This document shows positions 45,688 through 54,773 of a DNA stretch of 64,000 nt, one piece after another (positions within the stretch are counted from its first letter, which is position 1; every line of letters starts with the position of its first letter). The notes beneath the pieces are model-generated. The model was given only the letters and a program-made list of their open reading frames with translations, searched no databases and was not told where the DNA came from. The stretch comes from CAUZJO01 sp963580245. GTDB lineage: Bacteria; Sumerlaeota; Sumerlaeia; MVZB01. Both the position numbers and the translations under genes were made by a program. Location: contig CAUZJO010000005.1 in NCBI GenBank assembly GCA_963580245.1, positions 1-64,000 of the forward strand, given 5' to 3'.

Positions 45688-47112
45688 TCACTCCTCTTCT
45701 TCCAATGTCGTTCCTGATACGCCCCCGTTTTCTCGAAGCAACTGAGCCATTTCCTCAAATCCACTTTCAGTAGCCATATCAAGAGGGGTTTCTCCGAGAT
45801 TGTTTCGCACATTGACCTCGGCTCCCTTTCGAATAAACAAAAGCGCAGTCTGCAGCCTATCTGAATCTCTGTTGGCAATAAACCGCATTTCTGCTGCGAA
45901 ATGTAGTGGTGTCGAACCATCTTCATCCTGTGAATTCACACCCGCTCCATAATCGATTAATACCCGTGCAGCCTCCAAAGAACCCGTTGGACCACACAAA
46001 TGCAAAGGTGTAATCCCGTTTGGCGTAGAGGCATCGACAGGAACACCCAGCGTCAGCAAATATGTTATGATTTCAGGTTCACCGTGGATCGCCGCGACCC
46101 TCAACAACCTTGCGCCCATCTCACGATCCGAAGCTTCGCTGTGGTTTTTCTTGAAATAGTCTATGTCCCTAGAATAGATGGCCTGCTCCAAATCTAACTC
46201 CAGGGTAGTTTCGCCCCCGTACTCAGCCAAGAGCTTAATCAGTTCCTGATTCTGTTGTGGCTTGGCAATATCCATCGAAGCTAACTGATTTGCGCCTTGA
46301 TCGTTGATTCGAGCCCCATGATCGAGTAACGCTCTGATGGCGCTAAAGTATCGTCCTTCCGTTCCATATCTCCCCGCTTGAAGGCATTCCCGTATTGCGA
46401 GGTGAAGTGGCATATCTCCGTTGTATTGTTTGGCATTTACATTCGCCCCTTTGCTTATGAGCAGTTCTATTAGCTTAGGTCGACCATTCCTAGCAGCTAG
46501 ATGAAGTGCCGTGATTCCCCCACCATTCGACAGCGTTAAATCGGCCCCGCTGCGAATCAATACCTCGGCGGCCTTACGAGGCTCAACGTCGTGTATTGAA
46601 TCCATGCCGAGCGATTTTTCGAGAGGCCATTTGCCATATTTGTTCTTTACGTCGATCAGGCCCCCACGATAGACTAGCATTTTAACGACACGATCCGCAT
46701 CATACCGAGCTGCCATGTGCATCAATGTTGTTCCATCTTTTTCATAAACGACCATTTTTGGATCATAATCGTCGCCGAGATACGTGATTAACGCTTCTGG
46801 GTCATTCCGCTCCAGAAATGGAGTTAACTCACGGACACCAGGAGAATCATACTTCGCCTCAACCTCTTGACGCATACGATTCATCAACTTCTCCACGTCC
46901 GGCAGCAGACCCAAATCGTGCAACTCTTGCAAAGTAGCCGTAGCCGCCTCGTTCGTTGTCGAGTCGTCGGCTTCACTCAGTATAGGTCCGGACTTCTCTT
47001 CGGATGACTCTGAAAGGCCGATTTCCTCGCGGCTGTTGACAGTCTTCTGAAGCGACAACACGAAGAGTCCCATAAGAAGAGAGAGGCCAATGAGGTGGAA
47101 AGGGTGATGCAT
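45688..47112 (-). CDS. Exported or membrane-anchored ankyrin repeat protein
   Basis: This 474-aa protein has an N-terminal hydrophobic segment (FHLIGLSLLMGLFVLSLQ) serving as signal peptide or anchor, a charged linker, then about nine ankyrin repeats: GTTLMHMAARYDADRVVKMLVY, GGITALHLAARNGRPKLIELL, YNGDMPLHLAIREC, NGITPLHLCGPTGSLEAARVL, DGSTPLHFAAEM, LGETPLDMATESGFEEMAQLL. The gene is visibly richer in A/T than its neighbours, with codons such as AAA and ATT frequent, suggesting horizontal origin. It likely mediates protein interaction in the periplasm. It ends 59 nt before the sugar dehydrogenase-like gene region on the same strand. Confidence 0.85.
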   Translation of the reverse strand: MHHPFHLIGLSLLMGLFVLSLQKTVNSREEIGLSESSEEKSGPILSEADDSTTNEAATATLQELHDLGLLPDVEKLMNRMRQEVEAKYDSPGVRELTPFLERNDPEALITYLGDDYDPKMVVYEKDGTTLMHMAARYDADRVVKMLVYRGGLIDVKNKYGKWPLEKSLGMDSIHDVEPRKAAEVLIRSGADLTLSNGGGITALHLAARNGRPKLIELLISKGANVNAKQYNGDMPLHLAIRECLQAGRYGTEGRYFSAIRALLDHGARINDQGANQLASMDIAKPQQNQELIKLLAEYGGETTLELDLEQAIYSRDIDYFKKNHSEASDREMGARLLRVAAIHGEPEIITYLLTLGVPVDASTPNGITPLHLCGPTGSLEAARVLIDYGAGVNSQDEDGSTPLHFAAEMRFIANRDSDRLQTALLFIRKGAEVNVRNNLGETPLDMATESGFEEMAQLLRENGGVSGTTLEEEE

Positions 47113-47171
47113 GATTCACTTCTCCTTCAGTGATTCGTCTTTACAACGCCAACCGCGCTCATCAGCTTGAG

Positions 47172-48728
47172 CTATTCGACCGCAAATCGGGATAACGTGA
47201 CCGGAATGCCTTCGCCCGTCATCGCGATGTTGACGGTCGGGTTGACGGAGTCGTCGGTGCTGATGCTCAGGGTGGCGAATGTGCCGCCGAGGGCACCGGG
47301 ATCGAACGCGATCGCGACCACGACGCGCTCGCCGCGCCCCAGCGGTGAACTGGTATCCGGGTTGTTGACGATCTCGTAAGCGCCCTCGTCGGGACCGATG
47401 ATTTCGATTCCGTTGCCCGTGAAGTTCAGATCGACCTCGCCCACGTTGGCGATCGTGATGATCCGGCGGCCGCACGCGTCCTCGCGCAGATCCTGTTCGG
47501 GAAACGCAAGGACCGGCGGGGAGACCGCGACGACGGGCATCGCCGGGGCCGGGTCGCTGTCCACGAGTTGATAGATAGTGCCCCCGTTCAGATCACAGAC
47601 GTAAACTTCGCCGGACTCATCTTCGCCGAATGAAGGGATTCGGATTGACGAGTCGATCTGCTCGGTGCGCGACCAGAGGTCCGGGGCGGTCTCCTCGAGG
47701 CTCCAGATTCGCCCCGAACAGTAATCCCCGAAGAAATAGAGTCCTTCCAAATCCGGATAGGCGACGCCGCGATAGACGTAGCCCCCCGTGACGCTACATC
47801 CCAGCGAGTGGGGATAATCGTCGATCGGCAGGATCAGGCTTCCGGTCTGACAATCCGTCGAGGGATTGAAGCAATCGTTGCCTTCCATTCGCCGCCAACC
47901 ATAATTGCCCCCCTTCTCGACGATATCGACCTCCTCGATGGCGTTCTGGCCCACGTCGCCGCAGAAGAGGCGTCCGTCCGCGCCGTCGAATGAGAAGCGC
48001 CACGGATTGCGCAGCCCATAGGCCCAGATTTCTGGCTCGAATCCCTCCATGTCAACGAAGGGATTGTCCGGCGGGATGCCGTAGTTATTCGGCGCTTGCG
48101 GGTTGTCCACGTCGATCCGCTGGATCTTGCCCAGCAGGTTAGTCGTATCCTGTCCATTGCCGATCGTCCCGTGGTCATCGCCCCCGCCGCCGCCGTCGCC
48201 CAGCGCGATATAGAGCATCCCGTCGGGTCCGAACTCGATCATGCCGCCGTTGTGATTGCCCTCGGGCTGGAAGACCGGGCCCAGGATGATCTGCTCGTCG
48301 GTGTTGGCCACGTTGGAGTCTTGCGACACGCTGAACCCGGAGATGATCGAGTCGCCGTCGCCGCGCCGCGTGTAATGCACGAAGAAGCGGCCGTTGCAGG
48401 CATAGTCGGGATGGAAGGCCATGCCGAGCAGGCCTTGTTCGCCGCCCCCGGGCGAGACCAGATTAAGCCCGGTCGTGCCCAGATTGAGAAAGTCCTGGCT
48501 CCGGAGCGTGCCGTCGGGATCGATGATCCGGATGCGCCCGGCCTGTTCGACGACAAACAGGCGGTCGCTGCCGTCGGGGGCGTGGGTCACCAGGATGGGC
48601 CGGCTGAAGCCCGAAGCCACCAAATCAAGGTCCAGGTCGATCGCATGGGCCTGGCCCATGGCAATAAAAAGCACCGTGATCAAACCGATCAGGCGGCGGG
48701 TCGTCCGTGGATTCCGTGATAAAAACAT
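47172..48728 (-). CDS. Secreted PQQ-type sugar dehydrogenase (glucose/sorbosone dehydrogenase family) with C-terminal sandwich domain
   Basis: This 518-aa protein has a signal peptide (LIGLITVLFIAMGQAHA), a six-bladed GSDH propeller (PILVTHAPDGSDRLFVVEQAGRI, GEQGLLGMAFHPDYACNGRFFVHYT, NHNGGMIEFGPDGMLYIALGDGGGGGD, RIDVDNPQAPNNYGIPPDNPF, YGLRNPWRFSFD) and a C-terminal choice-of-anchor D/Hydin-like beta domain from about residue 405 (PVLAFPEQDLREDACGRR). It ends GIPVTLSRFAVE. The enzyme class oxidises aldose-type sugars using PQQ or binds sugars without catalysis; no PQQ biosynthesis genes are here. The C-terminal end matches that of the protein encoded at 20079-21319. Confidence 0.88.
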   Translation of the reverse strand: MFLSRNPRTTRRLIGLITVLFIAMGQAHAIDLDLDLVASGFSRPILVTHAPDGSDRLFVVEQAGRIRIIDPDGTLRSQDFLNLGTTGLNLVSPGGGEQGLLGMAFHPDYACNGRFFVHYTRRGDGDSIISGFSVSQDSNVANTDEQIILGPVFQPEGNHNGGMIEFGPDGMLYIALGDGGGGGDDHGTIGNGQDTTNLLGKIQRIDVDNPQAPNNYGIPPDNPFVDMEGFEPEIWAYGLRNPWRFSFDGADGRLFCGDVGQNAIEEVDIVEKGGNYGWRRMEGNDCFNPSTDCQTGSLILPIDDYPHSLGCSVTGGYVYRGVAYPDLEGLYFFGDYCSGRIWSLEETAPDLWSRTEQIDSSIRIPSFGEDESGEVYVCDLNGGTIYQLVDSDPAPAMPVVAVSPPVLAFPEQDLREDACGRRIITIANVGEVDLNFTGNGIEIIGPDEGAYEIVNNPDTSSPLGRGERVVVAIAFDPGALGGTFATLSISTDDSVNPTVNIAMTGEGIPVTLSRFAVE

Positions 48729-48874
48729 ACATCTACCTCTCTGTCGGACGGCTCCCTCCGATACTGAATAAGGGAGTATGTCACTCGCGGCGGATTGTCA
48801 ATGAACTCAGCGGATGAGGTTCAGTCTTCGAAGTAAACGCCGCTTCGATAAAGGGTTCCCGATCTGGATGATAA

Positions 48875-48977
48875 TCGGCTCCCGGCTCTCGTCCTCGTAA
48901 TCGACCTCATCATCGCGTTCCTGATCGATTGCGGCCTGAGAAAAAGACTGATTACGAGGACGAGGGACGGGAGCCGA
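48875..48977. repeat. Palindrome related to the 7.4-kb palindrome
   Basis: The arms 48875-48902 and 48950-48977 are reverse complements over 28 nt with two mismatches, with a loop of about 47 nt. The arm core gattacgaggacgag is the same family as gattacgagcacgag at 7403-7567 and the half-copy near 14565. The rest of the 400-nt divergent intergenic region (48729-49125) has no gene; aagaggaataa at about 49110 may be the ribosome binding site for the CAP gene. Confidence 0.8.
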
Positions 48978-49125
48978 CCTACAAGGGAGCGGCGGGTATC
49001 AACGCCATTTGGGGGGAGGCTTTGTGGTGATCAAAGCGTTTGTGGAGGCGTAGGCCCTGGCCCTGCCTCTACCTCCGTCTCCTCACCCATCGCACTCCCT
49101 TACCTCGAGAGGAATAAATCCGACG

Positions 49126-49857
49126 ATGAACGCCTTTTTCAATCGAAGATACGCGGCAGTGGTCGTGTGGCTAGTTCTCGCGCCGTTCTGCTTGGGAGTC
49201 CGTTCGCAGGCGCGCGATGGCGTCCAGATGGCCCTGCCGCCGCCCCCCCCGACCCCGGAAGAACGTGCAACCCGTGACTTTCGTTCGACCGACGCCCTGC
49301 CCAAAGGCGTCGGCGTACCCGTAGTGGATACAACGAACAAGGTGGCCGTGACCGCCCTGTTCCAAAACGTCTATCTAACCGCCCTGGGTAAGAACTCGCT
49401 GATCGGCTGGACGGGGGACGTGGGCGATTGCCGACCGGGGACGGTGACCGAGGAACACCTGGACGCGACGCTCGATATGGTCAATTACTTCCGCGTCATG
49501 ACCGGGCTGCCGGGCAACGTCGTTTTCGACCCCGCGCTCAACGCCTTATGCCAGCAGGCGGCGCTGATGATGGCCGCCGAGGGAAACCTCAGCCACTCCC
49601 CGCCAACCGACTGGGCCTGCTATACGGAGGAAGGCGCCGAGGCCGCCGGCAACTCCAACCTGGCGCTCGGCGCGTTCGGGCCCAAAGCCGTCGCCTCTGG
49701 TTACATGAACGATTCAGACCCGTCCAATATCGACGCGGGCCACCGCCGGTGGATTCTTTACCCACGCCAGGTGACGATGGGGACGGGATCGACCGACGCC
49801 CGTTCGGGCGGAGGCTTCTTCGTGGGGAGCAATGCGCTGTGGACACTTGCAGCGTGA
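49126..49857 (+). CDS. CAP-domain (SCP/PR1-like) secreted protein, N-terminal part up to an in-frame TGA
   Basis: This 243-aa product has a signal peptide (RRYAAVVVWLVLAPFCLGVRS) and a CAP domain (TLDMVNYFRVMTGLPGNVVF, LNALCQQAALMMAAEGNLSHSPP, NIDAGHRRWILYPRQVTMGTGS), a bacterial CAP type with GHRRWIL. It stops at a TGA (49855-49857), but the same frame continues with GPRPEGPEFVAWPLTGFVPYP and further domain sequence to 50271. The TGA lies where related proteins have a Trp (TxAAW-GP), so a single G-to-A change explains it. The start ATG has an AAGAGGAA-like site upstream. Confidence 0.75.
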   Translation: MNAFFNRRYAAVVVWLVLAPFCLGVRSQARDGVQMALPPPPPTPEERATRDFRSTDALPKGVGVPVVDTTNKVAVTALFQNVYLTALGKNSLIGWTGDVGDCRPGTVTEEHLDATLDMVNYFRVMTGLPGNVVFDPALNALCQQAALMMAAEGNLSHSPPTDWACYTEEGAEAAGNSNLALGAFGPKAVASGYMNDSDPSNIDAGHRRWILYPRQVTMGTGSTDARSGGGFFVGSNALWTLAA

Positions 49858-50271
49858 GGGCCGCGTCCCGAGGGTCCCGAGTTCGTCGCCTGGCCCCTGA
49901 CCGGTTTCGTCCCGTATCCGATCGTCCACGACCACTGGTCGTTCGCGCCCAATCTGGACTCGGCATTCGATGAGCAGAACGTCGTCGATTTCGGCTCGAC
50001 CGACGTGAGGCTGACCCGGATGGACAACGGGGCCTCGGTCTCCGACGACGTGCGCTCGCGGGCCGCGACGTTCGGCGACGACGCGATCACCTGGGACGTC
50101 TCGGACCTGACGCTGGGCCCGGGCATGGCTGATTTGACGATCAACGTAAACCTCACCGAGGTGATGATCGACGGCGAGTCGAGAACGTTTGAATATCAAG
50201 TCACCATCTTCGACCCCGCGTTGGTGGTCGTGCCCGAGAATGCCGTGGGAATGTGGCGGGTCTATGAGTAG
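49858..50271 (+). pseudogene. C-terminal continuation of CAP protein after in-frame stop
   Basis: The sequence is in the same frame as the CAP gene: PEFVAWPLTGFVPYPIVHDH continues it, followed by a beta-rich domain (VRLTRMDNGASVSDDVRSRA, FEYQVTIFDPALVVV) and the terminal VPENAVGMWRVYE. The terminal motif places it with the group of secreted proteins ending W-x-[IVL]-Y-[EQ]. The first in-frame ATG is 50005, without an obvious ribosome binding site, so independent translation is doubtful. Confidence 0.65.
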
Positions 50272-50297
50272 GAAAGACGATATCGGCCGGCATATCG

Positions 50298-50470
50298 AAA
50301 AGGAGGCGATTTCACGGGGAAACATTCTGAATCCCGGCCCCTTGGGATTGGTAGGCTCGTTTTCGAACCATATTGGGGTCAAAATCCTTGCATTGTATAA
50401 CGGAGGCGCCCAAAATACCGCACGAACTAAAGAACGATGAAGCGTTCTGGTTGGAATTTGGGAAATATCG
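50298..50470 (+). repeat. Direct repeat copy 1, upstream of the beta-helix gene
   Basis: About 173 nt from aaggaggcgatttcacgg through gggaaatatcg, repeated at 53076-53249 with roughly 80-85 percent identity by eye. Both copies lie upstream of a secreted-protein gene. A pair resembling a promoter (TTGGTA, 17 nt, TATTGG) occurs at the same place in both copies. The gap 50471-50669 shows no other feature beyond aacaggagaagtc (Shine-Dalgarno) before the ATG at 50670. Confidence 0.7.
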
Positions 50471-50669
50471 ATGTATTTTCATCCTTATACCGGATCACCC
50501 TGATTGTACCCGTGCTGAGGCTTTTACCCAGGCTGCCCCATACCGGCTATACCCCCTCAACCGTATTCGGGGATCGTTTCAGCGGTGGCGGACCGCGAAT
50601 TGATAAGAAGATGTTTTCAAGAATCCTGTTGGCCAATACGCACGATCCAAGTTAATAACAGGAGAAGTC

Positions 50670-52880
50670 ATGATGGGACGATATTCATTCATCACAACCA
50701 CTTTGTATTACTTCGTCAGCATGGGGGTGATCCTGAACACGACCCACGCGAATCTGGTCGATCCGGCAAACATCACGGTCACCCATTTCAACTGTGGGTT
50801 TGATGAGGCTTCGGGGCTTCAGCCAGATAATCCGTCCATTGATTGCGGCGCGTTTTCCGGCGCCCAGCTATGGTTCAACCCATCGGGAGCATTATTACGG
50901 ACCGATGGCTCTGGGAACCTGGTGATAACTCCCGGCGCGCAAGCCTCCGCGCCGGATAAACACTTTACCAGAACACACGGTGGGGCATGGCCGGGTATCA
51001 ACCAGGCCGCCCTCTCCGCCGGAACCGCTATCGCCGTATTTGAAATCGTATTCACATACGAAGCCGGGAGCTCTCCCTCCTCTGTCTTACATCCACGCGG
51101 TTCCTTTTTTGTAATGGATATGTCTACAAGCCGAATTTCCGACCCCGTGGAAGTGGATAAGCAGACCGGCTCCATTTTCTTCGGGACCGGTTCCAGCCAA
51201 GCCTGGTCCAGTGGAAGGATCAATGATTTTGCTCCGGGTAATTGGGTCTTTCGGGGCGAACAGTCCAACGTCTCTTTCACGGATGGAGTTAAAGCCACCG
51301 CAAGAATCCTGATCGATCCGAACCAGGACGGCCCAAATGGTTCTTCTACAATGCTCAGGCTTTTCGAGGTTAATCCGGACATTGACGGCTCGGGTGTATG
51401 GACGGAAATTGTGCCCGTCGGTCCTCTCGCCACCAGGATACGGTCTCAGGACAGGGTAACCGGATGCTGCGGCGAGGGCGCCATTCCCTCCGGTCCTCCT
51501 GGTGGGGATCACCTGCATCTACAAATTACAAATCATGACAATGAGGTGGGCGGGGCGAACATGCTCGTCGACCGTCTACGCGTCTATGAAATCAGCCATC
51601 TTGGTTCAGGTCCACCGCCGACTCCGACACCCACGGCGACGCCCACGCCGATGCCCACGCCAACACCTCCTCCTGCCCGATTTGATTATTCGACCATGAT
51701 CACTGATAACTCAGGACTGGGCAGAAGCCACCTCATGGGAGTCCATGACGTGAAGGATTTTGGCGCGGTCGCCGACTGTCAGTTCATTATCAATGCGACG
51801 ATCAGCGCGGGCAGTCATATTCTTTCCTCCGGGTCCAATCCTTTTGTCGCCGAGGACGTGGGTAAGTCGATCGTCGTCGGCAATGCGGGAGGCTCAAGCG
51901 CGAATCTCGTCACGACCATCGCGGCCTTTACCGACTCCGGCCATGTTGTCTTGAGCGATGCCGCATCGACAAACGCTAACAGCACGATGGTTCAATGGGG
52001 GACGGACAACACCCTGGCGATCAACAACGCCATCGCCGGCTTGACGGCCGGCGGCACGGTTTGGCTCGGACCCGGCTATTATTTGGTCGATTCGATTAAT
52101 TTGACCGACGCCGATTCCGTCAACTTCGTTGGCGCCGGCTGGGGAAACAACGCCCCCAACCGCGGCACGGTGCTCGTCCCCATGACCGGCAATTACCCCG
52201 TGCTGGATTTGACGGCGTCGGGAGGCACCAAGATCGAGAACCTGAAGATCGGCACGACCCGCTCGCCGGTCACGGGTCGTGTTGGCATTTTGTTGGCGCC
52301 GGCGGCCGGCAACAACTGGGCGCACCTCATCACCCTCGGACACGTGTTTATCACCGGGTCGTGGAGCTCGTCCGCGCTTTACGTCTACGGCGTCGGGGAC
52401 AGCAGCATCTGGGACTGCAATTTTTGGAACTTTGTCGATAGCAAATATCCGATGTATTTCGGGTGTGACAATATCGACAACGTCGCCTCGCGCTATCAAA
52501 CGATCGTGACCGGAAGCGTATTGTGCGGAAACTGGCACATATCAAAATTCGAGGCGCACAACTTCAGAGCTCACGGACCGAGCACCGGTTCGGCAATCCG
52601 GATGCGCGGCGCTGGAGTGATGAACTTTGAGGCGGGATTGATAGACAGCTCATCGGTCAACGGCAACATTTCGGCCGAAGTATCCTCCAACGGCACCCCC
52701 TGCTTCCGGCACGTCTACACAATGTGCAATTTTTACACGGAAGGGGACACCAAGCCGGTACACAGCATCAACGTGCCGAGCGGGACATACGACCGCGTCA
52801 CCTTCATTAATCCCAGCTTTACGACCTCCGGCGCGGCAGTAAGCGGTTCGATCACCTACGAAGGTTTTTCGACACCATAA
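50670..52880 (+). CDS. Secreted pectate-lyase-superfamily (right-handed beta-helix) protein
   Basis: This is a 736-aa protein with an N-terminal hydrophobic signal (YSFITTTLYYFVSMGVILNTTHA), then a lectin/LamG-like beta-sandwich region (about 35-310), a TP-rich linker (TPTPTATPTPMPTPTPPPA, about 314-335), and a right-handed beta-helix from HDVKDFGAVAD (about 359) to the end. The helix opening with DFGAVAD and LAINNAIAGLTAGGTVWLGPG is the pectate lyase 3/glycoside hydrolase 28-like entry. It is probably a polysaccharide lyase, glycosidase or carbohydrate-binding protein. It is preceded by aggag and flanked by direct repeats. Composition is less GC-rich than the neighbours. Confidence 0.8.
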   Translation: MMGRYSFITTTLYYFVSMGVILNTTHANLVDPANITVTHFNCGFDEASGLQPDNPSIDCGAFSGAQLWFNPSGALLRTDGSGNLVITPGAQASAPDKHFTRTHGGAWPGINQAALSAGTAIAVFEIVFTYEAGSSPSSVLHPRGSFFVMDMSTSRISDPVEVDKQTGSIFFGTGSSQAWSSGRINDFAPGNWVFRGEQSNVSFTDGVKATARILIDPNQDGPNGSSTMLRLFEVNPDIDGSGVWTEIVPVGPLATRIRSQDRVTGCCGEGAIPSGPPGGDHLHLQITNHDNEVGGANMLVDRLRVYEISHLGSGPPPTPTPTATPTPMPTPTPPPARFDYSTMITDNSGLGRSHLMGVHDVKDFGAVADCQFIINATISAGSHILSSGSNPFVAEDVGKSIVVGNAGGSSANLVTTIAAFTDSGHVVLSDAASTNANSTMVQWGTDNTLAINNAIAGLTAGGTVWLGPGYYLVDSINLTDADSVNFVGAGWGNNAPNRGTVLVPMTGNYPVLDLTASGGTKIENLKIGTTRSPVTGRVGILLAPAAGNNWAHLITLGHVFITGSWSSSALYVYGVGDSSIWDCNFWNFVDSKYPMYFGCDNIDNVASRYQTIVTGSVLCGNWHISKFEAHNFRAHGPSTGSAIRMRGAGVMNFEAGLIDSSSVNGNISAEVSSNGTPCFRHVYTMCNFYTEGDTKPVHSINVPSGTYDRVTFINPSFTTSGAAVSGSITYEGFSTP

Positions 52881-53323
52881 TTGGTGTAAGTATCCTACGT
52901 CCGGACAGAACCTTCATTTTGACCTTCGCATCCGTATTCCCTTGGTGTTCTACTTAACCGGTTTCGATACCGGCGGGGTGAATCCTAACTCAATCTTCGG
53001 TGAAAGCCTCGTGCTTGATACCGCAAATGGATGCTTGGTCACGCTCGTGCGTTGATTCCGATATAGATTGCCGGGGAAAGGAGGCGATTTCACGGGGAAA
53101 CAGTCTGAATCCCGGCCCCTTGGGGTTGGTGAGCTCGTTTTCGAACCATATTTGGAGTCAAAATCCTTGCATTGTGGAACGGGGCGCCCAGAATATCGTA
53201 TGAACCAGGCAAGGCCGAACCGTTATGGTTGGAATCCGGGAAATATCGGGTAAATGGAGACCGAGTGGCTCGGGATGACCCGTGACGGAATGATCCGTCG
53301 GTGCAAGGGATGAGGGCGCTACG
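52881..53323. other. Intergenic region containing direct repeat copy 2
   Basis: No gene is supported. A small dyad (ccggtttcgataccgg, about 52960) could be a weak terminator for the beta-helix gene but lacks a T-run. Repeat copy 2 occupies 53076-53249. Confidence 0.5.
53076..53249 (+). repeat. Direct repeat copy 2, upstream of the PHP gene
   Basis: This matches copy 1 at 50298-50470 in the same orientation, running from aaaggaggcgatttcacgg to gggaaatatcg. The two copies bracket the beta-helix gene as a 2.8-kb unit and each ends 75-200 nt before the next secreted-protein gene. Confidence 0.7.
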
Positions 53324-53434
53324 TTGGTCGGTCGAATCCTAATTCTATTAACTTTCCTCCCGTGGCTTGTCAGTCCGCGAATCATCGGCGCGTAAGAGGC
53401 CGATAGCGTCACTCTCAAGTGGTGGAAAGGGAAT

Positions 53435-54655
53435 TTGCACACGCATTCACTTTGGAGCGACGGGGATGATTTTCCGGAAATGGTTGCGGACTGGTATAAA
53501 AGCGCGGGGTATCACTTCCTGGTTCCCTCCGAGCATAATATTCTGCAGGAGGGCAACCGATGGGCGGATGCGAATCATTCGAGATTAAAGGGCAAGACGT
53601 GGGAAACAGTCCTGACCAAATATCGCAAACGTTTTGGCCCGGACTGGGTGCGGGAGAAGAATACAAACGGTAAACAAAGCGTGCGCATCATGCCGTTATC
53701 CGAGTATGCTCCCCTATTTAATGAACCCGGTCGCTTTCTGCTCATCCCTGGCGAGGAAATCACGCCTATCGGATCGGGGGTCCCTGGATACATGGGCGCG
53801 GAGGGCGATTTGCCTCAGGTGGATATCAATGTTACCAACGTGATGGACGTGATTCCACCCCAAGGAGGAATAGACGTTGGGGAAGTAGTGCGCAAAAATA
53901 TCGATTTGGTCCGCGAGCAACGCGAGCGTACGGGTCGATCGATGTTGGCGCATATCCCCCACCCCAACTACCGATATGCTCTGACCGCTGAAGTCTTCGC
54001 TTCGGTTCAGAGCGACCCCGTCTTCTTTGAAGTCTATAACGGCGGGGGTGTCCTGAATTATGGAGATGAGCACCATGTCAGCACGGAGCGGATGTGGGAT
54101 ATCGCACTGACTCTACGGCTTTCCAGCCAAGTGAATGGGATGCTTTACGGGATCGCCGTTGATGATACGCACCATTATCATCAATTACATGGCGCGTCTC
54201 CCGGACGAGGCTGGATCATGGCGCGCGCCGCTTATCTGACCCCCGAATCAATTGTGAGGGCCATGGAACGGGGCGACTTCTATGCTTCGACGGGCGTCCG
54301 GCTCGATGATATCCAGGTCGAGAATAGCTCACTGCGACTAAAGATCGATCCCGAAGCCGGTACGACGTTTCTAACGCAGTTCATTGGAACGCGCGAGGGA
54401 TACGACCCGCGCAACGAACCCAGAATGGATTCAGAGGGAAACCCGATTCGTACCACACGGCGCTATAGCGCGCAGGTTGGCGCAATTCTGGCGGAAACCG
54501 ATGCATTGGAACGGAACTATGTATTTAAAGGCGATGAACTCTATGTGAGGGCAAATGTGACCTCCAGCAAGCTAAAGGAAAACCCCCATGCCGAAGGCGA
54601 TTATGAATGCGCCTGGACACAGCCGGTCAAACCACCTCGACCCGATTCGAGGTAG
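53435..54655 (+). CDS. PHP-like metal-dependent phosphoesterase-fold protein, separated from its signal peptide by an in-frame TAA
   Basis: From the TTG at 53435 (406 aa) the frame shows HTHSLWSDGDDFPEMVADWY, SEHNILQEGN, PGEEITP and AHIPHPNYRY, fitting a PHP/CehA-type fold with HxH and further metal ligands. The frame extends upstream (SVTLKWWKGN precedes LHTHS), but a TAA at 53393-53395 cuts it. Beyond that TAA, in the same frame from a TTG at 53324, is a signal-peptide-like segment LVGRILILLTFLPWLVSPRIIGA. So the original was probably an exported protein with one nonsense change. The ending VKPPRPDSR is unremarkable. Confidence 0.75.
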   Translation: MHTHSLWSDGDDFPEMVADWYKSAGYHFLVPSEHNILQEGNRWADANHSRLKGKTWETVLTKYRKRFGPDWVREKNTNGKQSVRIMPLSEYAPLFNEPGRFLLIPGEEITPIGSGVPGYMGAEGDLPQVDINVTNVMDVIPPQGGIDVGEVVRKNIDLVREQRERTGRSMLAHIPHPNYRYALTAEVFASVQSDPVFFEVYNGGGVLNYGDEHHVSTERMWDIALTLRLSSQVNGMLYGIAVDDTHHYHQLHGASPGRGWIMARAAYLTPESIVRAMERGDFYASTGVRLDDIQVENSSLRLKIDPEAGTTFLTQFIGTREGYDPRNEPRMDSEGNPIRTTRRYSAQVGAILAETDALERNYVFKGDELYVRANVTSSKLKENPHAEGDYECAWTQPVKPPRPDSR

Positions 54656-54773
54656 CATTCATGATGGTGGGCGGCCAACATCACCCCAAAAACATGAGGT
54701 TCATGGGAAATGATATTCCCGTCCCTTGCATCGGCGCCTCTCATGCAACCCACGATAGAAACGGATCGATAAT

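Noticed and set aside
49855..49857. Selenocysteine or genome-wide TGA recoding
   Set aside because: The expected residue appears to be Trp, no SECIS-like hairpin is evident directly after the TGA, and other genes (such as prfA and metY) terminate with TGA.
50373..50655. Short ORFs between the CAP and beta-helix genes
   Set aside because: They lie within or beside the direct repeat and do not resemble proteins; the region is better read as leader/intergenic DNA.
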